Source: an uncultured Collinsella sp. (GTDB lineage: Bacteria; Actinomycetota; Coriobacteriia; Coriobacteriales; Coriobacteriaceae). Taken from it: 64,000 bases of DNA. The position numbers and the translations under genes are program-made. The DNA is taken from the NCBI GenBank assembly GCA_902494535.1, contig CABUTO010000004.1:1-64000 (forward strand), given 5' to 3'. Numbering within the stretch: the first letter of the stretch is position 1; each line of letters starts with the position of its first letter. Positions 35,095 to 43,770 of the stretch are shown here, piece after piece. The notes below the pieces were generated by a model. That model saw only the letters and a list, made by a program, of their open reading frames with translations. It made no database searches and was not told the origin of the DNA.

Positions 35095-35964
35095 CTACTC
35101 TGCCAGATACGCTTCCAGCGCCGGCAAGGTCGCCTCCGCATCGTGGCGGCCGATCTGATAGATGCGCTCGAGCTCATCGGGCTCACGGCACAGCGACGGC
35201 ACCTTCACCGATTCGCTCGGCCGAACCACAAAGATTTCGCCGGCAGCCTCGCGACGCGCCAGGTCATCGAGCGTGGCATTGTAGACCTCATGCCGATGCT
35301 CAAGCGCCGCGACAAACTCCGGGTAGTGACGGAACACGCGCCGCAGCATGGGCATCACGCTGTTGGGCTGCTTCACAAAGCCCGCCGGCTGCGTGAGTAC
35401 CACGATATTGCGGTCATACCCCTGCGCAAACAGCCATGCACTGGGAATAGAATCAGCCACGCCACCATCCAGATACTTATGCCCGTCAATAGCAACGGGG
35501 CGCGTCGCCACGGGAATCGCCGACGATGCCCGGATCCACTCGATATCCCGCTCGTCGCCATAGGGCAGGTCATGGTAGACGGCCTTGCCCGTCTCGATAT
35601 CGGTACACACGCACGTAAATCGCATGGGGCAGGCGCGATACGCCTCCAAGTCGATGGGATCGCGCTCGATAGGCACCTCGTGATAGGCAAAATCGGCATT
35701 GAACATATCGCCAGTTCGCAGCCAGCTTACTACACCTGCATAGCGTTTATCGGCGCAATAGGCCTTGTTATAGCGAATGGCGCGGCCGATCTGGCGCGAT
35801 TTAAAGTTGTAGCCAAACGCCGCGCCCGCCGAGACACCCACCATATGGTCGCAAGTTAAGCCGTGCTCCATCCAAACGTCGAGCACGCCCGCCGTATACA
35901 TACCGCGGTAGCCGCCTCCCTCGAGTGCCAGCCCCACCGTGCGCGTCGTATTTGACTGTGCCAT
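35095..35964 (-). CDS. Patatin-like phospholipase
   Basis: 289 aa lipid acyl hydrolase family. The oxyanion loop is LEGGGYRGMY, the nucleophile Ser is in GVSAGAAFG, and the catalytic Asp is in YLDGGVADSIP. No signal peptide is seen, so it acts inside the cell; membrane lipid turnover is a fair guess. GGAGATGG precedes the ATG. Bacterial YjjU-type relatives have this length. Confidence 0.9.
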   Translation of the reverse strand: MAQSNTTRTVGLALEGGGYRGMYTAGVLDVWMEHGLTCDHMVGVSAGAAFGYNFKSRQIGRAIRYNKAYCADKRYAGVVSWLRTGDMFNADFAYHEVPIERDPIDLEAYRACPMRFTCVCTDIETGKAVYHDLPYGDERDIEWIRASSAIPVATRPVAIDGHKYLDGGVADSIPSAWLFAQGYDRNIVVLTQPAGFVKQPNSVMPMLRRVFRHYPEFVAALEHRHEVYNATLDDLARREAAGEIFVVRPSESVKVPSLCREPDELERIYQIGRHDAEATLPALEAYLAE

Positions 35965-36288
35965 GCGACCATCTCCGTCCCCACAAATTCAAACGGGACA
36001 AGTATACCCGTCAACATATATCGTCCCAGTCGCATTTTTATCGAACATCGCATCGTCGCGCTACCGCTTGTCGAACAATAGCCGCCCACAGCATGTGCAC
36101 CCATATATAATTGTGCACTATTGTTTACACTACTCAGCTGTTATCAACAGCGAACATTAGCCGGCAAATTAACTCAACAACGCGGCAAGGCGGGGGCCTG
36201 GATACATGCAAAGCGCTGAGCAACGACGCGTGTACACAACGAGCTCGCCCGACGCAATCCGCCCCGACCTCAGAAAGCCACTTAGAAC
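35965..36288. other. Gene-free stretch between divergent genes
   Basis: No coding sequence is seen. It holds a TATAAT at 36106-36111 without a clear -35 and a small dyad GCTGTT-ATC-AACAGC at 36137-36151, both possible control sites for the GGDEF/EAL gene. Confidence 0.4.
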
Positions 36289-39006
36289 ATGGAAACTGTC
36301 AGCAATTACACCGAAACGCTCGAAAAGACCGTCCGCGACCTTCTCGAGCGGCAGGAGGATCTGATCAGGACCGCCTTTACCGACCAGCTTACCGGGCTTG
36401 GCAACCGTGGCGGCTTTGCCCGTTCCCTCGAGGAGCTCTGGGAGCAGGACGCCCCCGTTACCATGGCGTTCATCGATATCGACAATCTCAAGCACTGCAA
36501 CGACGTCTTTGGACATGACGAGGGCAACCGCTATATCTTGCAGGTAAGTCTCTATCTTAATCTGTATATGAAGGTGGGCGAAGCGGCGTTTCGCATAGGC
36601 GGCGACGAGTTTGCCATCCTATCTACGATTGCAACCGAGGACGACCTCGCCGAACGTCTGAAACACTGCCGAACGGTTCTGCTCAAAAACAACGATTCCG
36701 AGATGCCCCACTCGTTTAGCTACGGAGTGTCACATGCCGACCCCGCCCTGGGCGAAGCTTCCAATCGCATGACGCTCGATGCCGACCATCGCATGTACGA
36801 CTACAAGCTACGTCATGCCATGCACCTCGATCGACGCAATATCACGCAAGTTCACGCCGACGACTTCGAAATAAGCGATCGAATTTTTGACGCCTTTTCG
36901 ATGCTCAATGAGGGCCGATATTTCTTTATCGAGAACTTGGACAAACATCGCACCCTTTGGTCACAAGGTGCCTTGCGCGATCTTGGCCTTCCCTCGGAGC
37001 ACATAGACAACTGTCGCGATTACTGGAAAACGCGCGTCCATCCCGACGACCTTGAGGCCTGCATCAACGACATCGACCAAGTCTACAACGGCACCAAGCA
37101 CCGTCGCGTCATGCAGTATCGTGTGCGCAACGCCGTCGGCGACTACGTCCTTTGCCGTGCTCGCGGGTTTCGTATCGACGGCGACGGAAATGTCCCCTCG
37201 CTCTATGTCGGCGAGCTCGTCAACCACTCACTTGCCGAAACCGTCGACGCCGCCACAGGCCTCGGAACGCAGCGCATGCTGGCCAACGCCATCGACGCCT
37301 GCCGCCGCGATCGTTGCGAGACAGGGCTTATAGCGGTGCGCGTTCGTGGCACGACAAAGCTCAACGAGCTCTACGGGGCCGAGGCCGTCGACAACATGCT
37401 TGCCGAATACGCAGGCCGCATGCTGTCGATCACTCGCGGCAGGAGCCGGGTCTACCGTTCACGAAGCGTTCAGTTCGTCGTGCTCAGCAACGACCTAGAC
37501 CACGAGGCATTCGAGCAACTGACCCGCCACCTTAAAGAGGCCGTTTTCGCTCCTGTTCGAATCGCAGGCGACACCATTACTCCCGTCTGCCTTGTCGTCC
37601 CGGCCTTTTACGAGCACTTAACCCATCAAGCGACCGCCGTTTTAGGCGAACTCAACCGTCGCCTTCGCACGGCCGGCGGGCTTGTTCCCAACGACAGCCT
37701 CCCCATACCCGAGGCTGAGCGCAAAAGCGCCATCGCCGAACGTATCGACTCGCTCACGGGTCTCTATCGACCCAGCGAGTTTATGCGGCGCGCCAACGCT
37801 TTTCTCGAGGCAAGACGCGACGGCGCCTGGTGCATCGCCACGGTCGACATGGGCCACATGCGCCTGTTTAACGAATGGTATGGACAGGCCGAAGGCGACC
37901 GCCTGCTTGCCGATGTGGGCACGGTCCTCAAGGACATCGAGAATGCCGACATGGGCGTCGCAGGGTACTGGGGCCAAGATGACTTTTGCGTACTCATCCC
38001 CTTTAAGCACATCACCGTCCATCAAATCTACAACCGCGTTCGCGAGGCAGTAGCCAGGTATGATGGCGGCGTAGGTTTTTGGCCGTCCATGGGCGTTTAC
38101 CCCATCGATTCCAATGAGGAGATTACCATCGATGCGCAGGCAAAGGCCATGTTTACCAATCGGCGCGCAAAAAACGACTTTAAGGAGCGCATTGCCATTT
38201 TTTGCCCCGAGGAGTACAAGCGCGAAATCGTGTTCAACCGCACGCTGACCGAATTCCAGTACGCGCTGTCAAATGGTCGCATCACGTACTATCTTCAGCC
38301 CCAGGTCGATATGGAAACCGGCGAGATTATTGGCGCCGAAGCACTCACCCGCTGGATTAACAAGGACGGCTCTCTCATTTCGCCCGCAACGTTTATCCCC
38401 GCACTCGAGGAAAGCGGCTTTGTAGTGACGCTCGACAAATATGTTTGGCAGGGCGTCGCCATGTGGCTCCGCGAGCGCCTCAATCGAGGACTTCGCGTGG
38501 TTCCGATTTCCCTCAATGTGTCGCGCGTAGACATTCTTGCCTGCGATGTCGCCGAGCATATGGGGTCGCTCGCCGCCCAGTACAACCTGCCGCCCGAACT
38601 CATGCACATCGAGATCACCGAGACCGCCTATACCGGAGAGTCCGAGGCCGTGGATAAGCTGACCGCGGATCTGCACACCCGTGGCTTCTCGACCTACATG
38701 GACGATTTTAGCACCGGCCAGTCCACGCTCGCGATGCTCAAGAACGTCAACGTCGACGTCATCAAGCTCGACCGCACCTTTGTGCCCACCGACCGCGATC
38801 AAGGCCGCAGCACGCAAATCATTTCATCGATGCTCGAAATGGCGCAGTCGCTCCATCTGCCCGTCGTGGTCGAAGGCGTCGAGACAAATGAGCAGGCGAA
38901 CATGCTACGACAAATGGGCGCCCGCTACGCTCAGGGCTTCCTCTACTACCGCCCCATGCAGGCGAAGGATTTTGAGGCATTGCTCGATGGCGGCAATAAC
39001 AACTGA
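36289..39006 (+). CDS. GGDEF-PAS-GGDEF(2)-EAL cyclic-di-GMP protein
   Basis: 905 aa, soluble. A first GGDEF domain is intact (GGDEF at 104-108, with DQLTGLGNR and AFIDIDNLKHCND). A PAS-like region (~190-320) follows, then a GGDEF-like domain without its signature (~330-455), a third degenerate one (GQDDF at 562-566) and a C-terminal EAL domain. The EAL residues are present: EAL at 684-686, NVSRVDI, EITETAY, DDFSTG, KLDRTFV and VEGVET. It could both make and break c-di-GMP. The ribosome site is weak (AGAAAG). A shorter paralogue follows in tandem. Confidence 0.9.
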   Translation: METVSNYTETLEKTVRDLLERQEDLIRTAFTDQLTGLGNRGGFARSLEELWEQDAPVTMAFIDIDNLKHCNDVFGHDEGNRYILQVSLYLNLYMKVGEAAFRIGGDEFAILSTIATEDDLAERLKHCRTVLLKNNDSEMPHSFSYGVSHADPALGEASNRMTLDADHRMYDYKLRHAMHLDRRNITQVHADDFEISDRIFDAFSMLNEGRYFFIENLDKHRTLWSQGALRDLGLPSEHIDNCRDYWKTRVHPDDLEACINDIDQVYNGTKHRRVMQYRVRNAVGDYVLCRARGFRIDGDGNVPSLYVGELVNHSLAETVDAATGLGTQRMLANAIDACRRDRCETGLIAVRVRGTTKLNELYGAEAVDNMLAEYAGRMLSITRGRSRVYRSRSVQFVVLSNDLDHEAFEQLTRHLKEAVFAPVRIAGDTITPVCLVVPAFYEHLTHQATAVLGELNRRLRTAGGLVPNDSLPIPEAERKSAIAERIDSLTGLYRPSEFMRRANAFLEARRDGAWCIATVDMGHMRLFNEWYGQAEGDRLLADVGTVLKDIENADMGVAGYWGQDDFCVLIPFKHITVHQIYNRVREAVARYDGGVGFWPSMGVYPIDSNEEITIDAQAKAMFTNRRAKNDFKERIAIFCPEEYKREIVFNRTLTEFQYALSNGRITYYLQPQVDMETGEIIGAEALTRWINKDGSLISPATFIPALEESGFVVTLDKYVWQGVAMWLRERLNRGLRVVPISLNVSRVDILACDVAEHMGSLAAQYNLPPELMHIEITETAYTGESEAVDKLTADLHTRGFSTYMDDFSTGQSTLAMLKNVNVDVIKLDRTFVPTDRDQGRSTQIISSMLEMAQSLHLPVVVEGVETNEQANMLRQMGARYAQGFLYYRPMQAKDFEALLDGGNNN

Positions 39007-39033
39007 TACGCTCGCGCGCAAAACGCCACCGTC

Positions 39034-39095
39034 GAAGGGGATATTTGTCTCCATTAGCTAACTTATATCCCCAATTCAAACCGAATTGGGGATAT
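39034..39095 (+). promoter_or_regulatory. Leader with three mutually pairing segments
   Basis: GGGGATAT (39037-39044), ATATCCCCAATTC (39065-39077) and GAATTGGGGATAT (39083-39095). The middle segment can pair with either neighbour; the 13-bp hairpin with the third is the stronger. It could be a simple terminator-like hairpin for the upstream gene or a switch for the downstream one. Confidence 0.45.
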
Positions 39096-39133
39096 GATAC
39101 AAACCGTTGTTCCGCCCAAGGAGGTTATCCATC

Positions 39134-40663
39134 ATGAACGAGTCGTATCGCCTGGGCGAGCAATCGATTATTGCCTATCTTCAGCGACTTGCGAACGGCG
39201 TCTCGACCGCCGAACTCGATGTTGCCGCGCTGCCTGCTGGGCTACGCGCCGTTGGCGAGCAACTGCAAAAGACGCATGCCATCCTGCAACAAGAGCGCCA
39301 GCTGCTTGAGCGCAACGCCTATATCGATCCGCTCACCAACTTGGGCAACCGCAACGGATTCGACCGTCACGTCGAGCAACTCTGGCGCAAAGGCGACCCC
39401 TTCACCTGCGCCTATATTGACATCGACCATCTCAAGCATTGCAATGATAGGTTTGGCCACGCCGAAGGCAATCGCTATATTCTGAGCATCTGCCGCACGC
39501 TCTCCGAAACCATGGAGCACGATGAGATGCTGTTCCGTATCGGTGGAGACGAGTTTGTGCTCATCTCGCTCTCCGCAAACGAGATTGAACTCGAGCAGCG
39601 CTTGGAGCAGGTACGTACCAGGCTGATCGAGGCGAGCTCAGGTGGCAAGGCGCCCATGATCGGCAGCTTTAGCTTTGGCTGCTCGCGCGTCGATCCACTT
39701 GCTGGCGACACGCGTCGCCAGATGACAATGGATGCCGATCGCAAGATGTATCGCTATAAGCTTATGCATCGTGTGCAGCAACCGAAAGACGATGACGCGC
39801 CGCAACGCCCAATCGTCGATCAGCTTCCCTGCAACGACCGGGTGTTCCAAGCGATCTCCATGAGCTCCGAGACGCGCTATCCGTTTATCCTCAATCTCGA
39901 TACGGGAGAATCGCAATGGTCGGTTAACGCCGTGCGCGATTTTGACCTGCCCTCCCAGCACCCTTTTAACTCACTCGACATGTGGCTCGCCCGCGTTCAT
40001 CCCGAGGACCGCGACAACGTACGTGTCGAGCTCGACATGGTGATAAACGGCACGTGGCACTTCCACTACATGCAGTATCACGTAATGGATGCCACCGGAA
40101 AATACGTGCTTTGCGACTGCACGGGCTACCGCTTGGACGGCACCGATACCGAGCCCGGCATGTATGTGGGCATTATCATCAACCGAAGCTTGGCAGATAC
40201 GACCGATTCCGTGACCGGCTTGGGCGATATTCACGCCCTGGTCAACGCCATTGGCGAAATGCGTCGCGTGGCGCGCAAGGCTGGTTTGATCGCCATCAAA
40301 ATCGACGATATCGCTCAGGTCAATGCCCGCTTTGGCTTTGATGCGGGCGACCGCGTTTTGGCAGAATGTGCCGCCTGTCTGGTGGAATGCTCGCGCGGTA
40401 AGGGTCGTATGTTCCGCTCGACGGGGCCGATGTTCGTGGCTCTTTTCGACGACTTTGATCCCGAAGAGACCGACGCGATCGCAGAAGAAATCGAGCGGTT
40501 CCTGGGTTCTCCCGTGCTCATCGGCTCGCTTGAATATCAGCCACCCATTCGTGTGGCGACGCTTCATCTGGACGCTGTCGATCGACAGCCCGTTTCCATT
40601 TTGAACGAGCTCAAAGCGTTGCTCGGGAAAGCCGTGCAGGTGCCAGGTACCAAACTGGATTAG
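39134..40663 (+). CDS. GGDEF-PAS-degenerate GGDEF protein
   Basis: 509 aa paralogue of the preceding gene without EAL. An N-terminal ~60-residue coiled segment leads into an intact GGDEF domain (GGDEF at 137-141; DPLTNLGNR; AYIDIDHLKHCND). A PAS-like region follows (LNLDTGESQWSVNAVRDFDL, HPEDRDNVRVEL), then a GGDEF-like domain whose signature is lost. It is a likely diguanylate cyclase. The ATG follows CAAGGAGG; the frame extends nine codons further upstream but without a ribosome site. Confidence 0.88.
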   Translation: MNESYRLGEQSIIAYLQRLANGVSTAELDVAALPAGLRAVGEQLQKTHAILQQERQLLERNAYIDPLTNLGNRNGFDRHVEQLWRKGDPFTCAYIDIDHLKHCNDRFGHAEGNRYILSICRTLSETMEHDEMLFRIGGDEFVLISLSANEIELEQRLEQVRTRLIEASSGGKAPMIGSFSFGCSRVDPLAGDTRRQMTMDADRKMYRYKLMHRVQQPKDDDAPQRPIVDQLPCNDRVFQAISMSSETRYPFILNLDTGESQWSVNAVRDFDLPSQHPFNSLDMWLARVHPEDRDNVRVELDMVINGTWHFHYMQYHVMDATGKYVLCDCTGYRLDGTDTEPGMYVGIIINRSLADTTDSVTGLGDIHALVNAIGEMRRVARKAGLIAIKIDDIAQVNARFGFDAGDRVLAECAACLVECSRGKGRMFRSTGPMFVALFDDFDPEETDAIAEEIERFLGSPVLIGSLEYQPPIRVATLHLDAVDRQPVSILNELKALLGKAVQVPGTKLD

Positions 40664-40737
40664 CGCCGCGCCCGCGCCGCCGCCCCCATCGTGCGATAAT
40701 CCTCTGCAGAAGTCACCGACAGCAGAGGGAGTTTGTG

Positions 40738-41361
40738 ATGAAGGTTCTTTTGGTCAATGGCAGCCCCAAGGCAAACGGCAACACCGCCCGCGCACTTGCC
40801 GAGGTCGCCGAGCAGCTCAATGCCGAAGGCATTGATACCGAGGTGTTTCAGCTGGGCGCCAAGCCCATTCGCGATTGCATCGGTTGCGGCCAGTGCGGCA
40901 AGCTTGGCGGTCGCTGCACCTTTGGTGACGACGTGGTGAACGAGCTCATCGCTGCCGCCGAGCAGGCAGATGGCTTTGTCTTTGGCTCACCTGTCTACTA
41001 TGCGCACCCCAGCGGCCGCATCCTTTCGGCCCTCGATCGCGCCTTCTATGCAGGCGGGCATGCCTTTGAGCACAAACCCGGCGCCGCAGTCGCCGTCGCC
41101 CGTCGCGGCGGCACGTCGACCACCTTCGATGTACTCAACAAGTACTTCACCATTAAGCAAATGCCCGTGGTTGCTTCCACCTACTGGAACAACGTGTTTG
41201 GCCGCGTGCCCGGCGACGCCGATGGAGATGCCGAGGGCCTTGCCACCATGCGAAACATCGGCAAAAACATGGCCTGGCTCCTCCGTTGCATCGAGGCAGG
41301 ACAGGCCGCCGGCATCAACGCGCCCGAGGCAGATCGAGCAACGACCAACTTCATCAGGTAG
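40738..41361 (+). CDS. NAD(P)H-dependent flavodoxin-fold oxidoreductase
   Basis: 207 aa FMN-binding reductase. NGSPKANGNTA is the phosphate loop, and GSPVYYAHPSG is the second flavin contact. A Cys cluster CIGCGQCGK follows the first helix, as in iron-sulfur flavoprotein-like members, though only three or four Cys are available. GAGGGAG precedes the ATG at 40738 (a GTG is one codon upstream). An extended -10 TGCGATAAT lies at 40691-40699. Confidence 0.88.
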   Translation: MKVLLVNGSPKANGNTARALAEVAEQLNAEGIDTEVFQLGAKPIRDCIGCGQCGKLGGRCTFGDDVVNELIAAAEQADGFVFGSPVYYAHPSGRILSALDRAFYAGGHAFEHKPGAAVAVARRGGTSTTFDVLNKYFTIKQMPVVASTYWNNVFGRVPGDADGDAEGLATMRNIGKNMAWLLRCIEAGQAAGINAPEADRATTNFIR

Positions 41362-41372
41362 AACGGCGGAAC

Positions 41373-41714
41373 ATGAATATCCAGATTTTTGGCACCAAAA
41401 AGTCCTTCGATACCAAGAAGGCTCAGCGCTATTTTAAGGAGCGCCGCATTAAGGTGCAGTTTATCGACCTAAAGGAAAAGGAGATGAGCAAGGGCGAGCT
41501 CACGAGCGTGATGCAGGCAGTTGGCGGCATCGACAAGCTGCTCAACCCCAAAGCCAAGGACGAGGAGACGCTCGCGCTCATTCAGCACCTCACCCCTAGT
41601 CAGCGCTTCGACAAGCTGCTCGAGAACCAGCAGGTCTTGGCCGAGCCCATCGTGCGCAACGGCAAAAAGGCCACCGTCGGTTATTGCCCCGATGTTTGGG
41701 GAGCCTGGGAGTAG
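41373..41714 (+). CDS. ArsC/Spx-family protein without the active-site Cys
   Basis: 113 aa thioredoxin-like fold of the ArsC/YffB group. The usual C-xxx-CxxC/S segment reads GTKKSFDTKKAQRYF, with no Cys in the active loop, while later family features (FIDLKEKEMSKGEL, AEPIVRNGKKATVGY) are kept. It is therefore unlikely to reduce arsenate by the thiol route. It begins 11 bp after the reductase gene and is probably cotranscribed. Confidence 0.85.
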   Translation: MNIQIFGTKKSFDTKKAQRYFKERRIKVQFIDLKEKEMSKGELTSVMQAVGGIDKLLNPKAKDEETLALIQHLTPSQRFDKLLENQQVLAEPIVRNGKKATVGYCPDVWGAWE

Positions 41715-41800
41715 CTTGTGTTATTTGCCGGCGCGTGGGTATAAGAGCAGGCGTTTGGCATAAGATTCAACTGTAAGCCATGTCTAACAAAGGAGGGCAC

Positions 41801-42931
41801 ATGCCCAACAAACCCGTGAAGATCATCATGCTTACCGGATACCTCGGTGCCGGCAAGACCACGCTGCTCAACCACATCCTCGCTAACGACGGCGGCATCC
41901 GCGCCGCCGTGATCGTCAACGACATCGGCGAGATCAATGTCGACGCCAGCCTTATCGCCGACGGCGGCCTGTCCGAGACCGACGACCTCATCCCGCTCAC
42001 CAACGGCTGCATCTGCTGCACGCTTTCGGACGACCTTGCCAACCAGCTGCAGGGCATCGCTGATTCGGGCGACTTCGATTACATCATCATCGAGGCCTCG
42101 GGCATTTGCGAGCCCATCCCCATCGCCTACACCATCTCGAGCTTCTGCGACGAGGCCAAGGTGGGCGGCGAGCCCAAGCTCGCGCTCGACAACATCGTAG
42201 CCGTGGTCGATTGCGCCCGCATGTATGACGAGTTCAACGGCGGCCGTGACCTGCTGGCCGAGGATATCGACGAGGACGACATCGAGAGCCTGCTCATCCA
42301 GCAGATTGAATTCTGCTCTACGCTGATCCTCAACAAGACCGATACCGTGACGCCTGAGCAGATCGCCGAGCTCAAGGCTATCGTGCGCAGCCTGCAGAAG
42401 GACGCCGTGATTGTCGAGGCTCAAAACGGCGAGGTTCCCATGGAGGAGCTGCTCGATACCGACCGCTTCGACTTTATGCGCGCCTACAACTCCGCCGCCT
42501 GGATCGAGGCCATGGAGCATCCCGAGGAGCACGACGACCCCGAGGTGCTCGAGTACGACATCGAGACCTTTGTGTATTCGCGCCGTAAGCCGTTCGACCT
42601 GCAGAAGTTCACCGATTTTGTTGAGCAGGAGTGGCCCGACGAGGTCATCCGCGTCAAGGGCCCGCTGTGGCAGACCGGCAATCCGGACATGTGCTACATG
42701 TTCGAGCAGGCTGGCCACCAGATGCGCCTGATGGAGAACGGCCTGTTTGTCGACTCGGCGCCCGAGGGCGAGAAGCAGAAGATCATCGACGAGAACCCCG
42801 AGATCATGCAAATTTGGGACGACGAGACGGGCGACCGCATGACGAGCCTGTGCATCATCGGCCGTCACATGGACAAGGATGCGCTCATCGCCTCCCTCGA
42901 TGCCTGCCTGACCGACTGGCACCGCGCCTAG
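41801..42931 (+). CDS. CobW/COG0523-family GTPase
   Basis: Metal-handling G3E GTPase, 376 aa. Walker A is GYLGAGKT (13-20), the metal motif CxCC is Cys70-Ile-Cys-Cys73, and EASGICEP and NKTD follow. The C-terminal CobW_C domain is present but there is no His-rich loop. Family members insert or sequester zinc or other metals. AAAGGAGG places the start at 41801 rather than at the ATG seven codons upstream. No Zur site or metal gene is adjacent. Confidence 0.9.
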   Translation: MPNKPVKIIMLTGYLGAGKTTLLNHILANDGGIRAAVIVNDIGEINVDASLIADGGLSETDDLIPLTNGCICCTLSDDLANQLQGIADSGDFDYIIIEASGICEPIPIAYTISSFCDEAKVGGEPKLALDNIVAVVDCARMYDEFNGGRDLLAEDIDEDDIESLLIQQIEFCSTLILNKTDTVTPEQIAELKAIVRSLQKDAVIVEAQNGEVPMEELLDTDRFDFMRAYNSAAWIEAMEHPEEHDDPEVLEYDIETFVYSRRKPFDLQKFTDFVEQEWPDEVIRVKGPLWQTGNPDMCYMFEQAGHQMRLMENGLFVDSAPEGEKQKIIDENPEIMQIWDDETGDRMTSLCIIGRHMDKDALIASLDACLTDWHRA

Positions 42932-42970
42932 GTTTATCCAAGCGGACATTTTTCCGCCTACGTAACCGCC

Positions 42971-43005
42971 AAGCCACCACGAAGGTGAACTTCGTGGTGG
43001 CTTTT
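42971..43005 (+). terminator. Terminator after the CobW-family gene
   Basis: AAGCCACCACGAAG pairs perfectly with CTTCGTGGTGGCTT, followed by TT and CG. Confidence 0.85.
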
Positions 43006-43026
43006 CGTTCTGAGCCAAGGAGATTC

Positions 43027-43626
43027 ATGTTCAATATCGTGCTGTATGCACCCGAGATTCCGGCCAATACGGGCAATATCGGCCGTACCTGCGTGGTCAC
43101 CGGCGCCCATCTGCATCTGGTGGAACCACTGGGGTTTTCGCTCGATGACAAGACGGTACGTCGCGCCGGTCTGGGCTACTGGCAAAACTTGGACGTGACG
43201 ACCTATGCCGGCTGGGAGGATTTCCTTGCGCGCAACGGTCTCTCCCCCGCTGATGGTCGCCTGCATCTGCTGACCAAAAAGGCACGCCGCACCTATGCTC
43301 AGAGTACCTACCGCGATGGCGACTACTTGGTCTTTGGCAGCGAGAGCTCGGGCATTCCCGAGCCACTGCTTGCCGCGGCACCCGAGCGCTGCGAGCGCAT
43401 CCCGATGCTGCGCGATTGCGATTCGCTTGACAACGCCGAGGCATGGGGAGCCCACGAGGAATCACTCGGGCATATCGAGGACGGCCATGAAGCCATCCTT
43501 CGGCAGGATATCTGCGGCAACTTCGTCAACCCGGACGACTACCGCATCAGCGCACTCAACCTCTCCAACAGCGCCGCCATCGTCCTCTATGAAGCCCTAC
43601 GCCAAACAGGCTTTCCGGGAATGTGA
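43027..43626 (+). CDS. trmL: tRNA (cytidine/uridine-34 2'-O)-methyltransferase TrmL
   Basis: SPOUT-class enzyme that methylates the wobble base of certain tRNAs. PANTGNIGRTC, GSESSGIPE and SALNLSNSAAIVLYEALRQ are the knot motifs. At 199 aa it is ~40 residues longer than typical TrmL; the extra stretch (about residues 130-175) sits just before the last motif. AAGGAGATTC precedes the ATG. Its last Met codon and TGA stop lie inside the TGTGACAA repeat. Confidence 0.9.
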   Translation: MFNIVLYAPEIPANTGNIGRTCVVTGAHLHLVEPLGFSLDDKTVRRAGLGYWQNLDVTTYAGWEDFLARNGLSPADGRLHLLTKKARRTYAQSTYRDGDYLVFGSESSGIPEPLLAAAPERCERIPMLRDCDSLDNAEAWGAHEESLGHIEDGHEAILRQDICGNFVNPDDYRISALNLSNSAAIVLYEALRQTGFPGM

Positions 43627-43652
43627 CAACGGGACTGTCCCTTCGTCACATT
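43621..43652. repeat. AATGTGACAAAGGGAC palindrome, copy 1
   Basis: ATGTGACAACGGGAC and GTCCCTTCGTCACAT pair with one change. The trmL TGA stop (43624-43626) is part of the element. Confidence 0.85.
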
Positions 43653-43770
43653 CAAGCACCACATCGATAACACACACGCCTAATTGATGCTCTAAATTAA
43701 GAGCCGTCGCTTTTAATCAAAATTAACTAAAATAAAATGAAGTTAAACGGTGGCGTGAAAGGAGAGCCCT

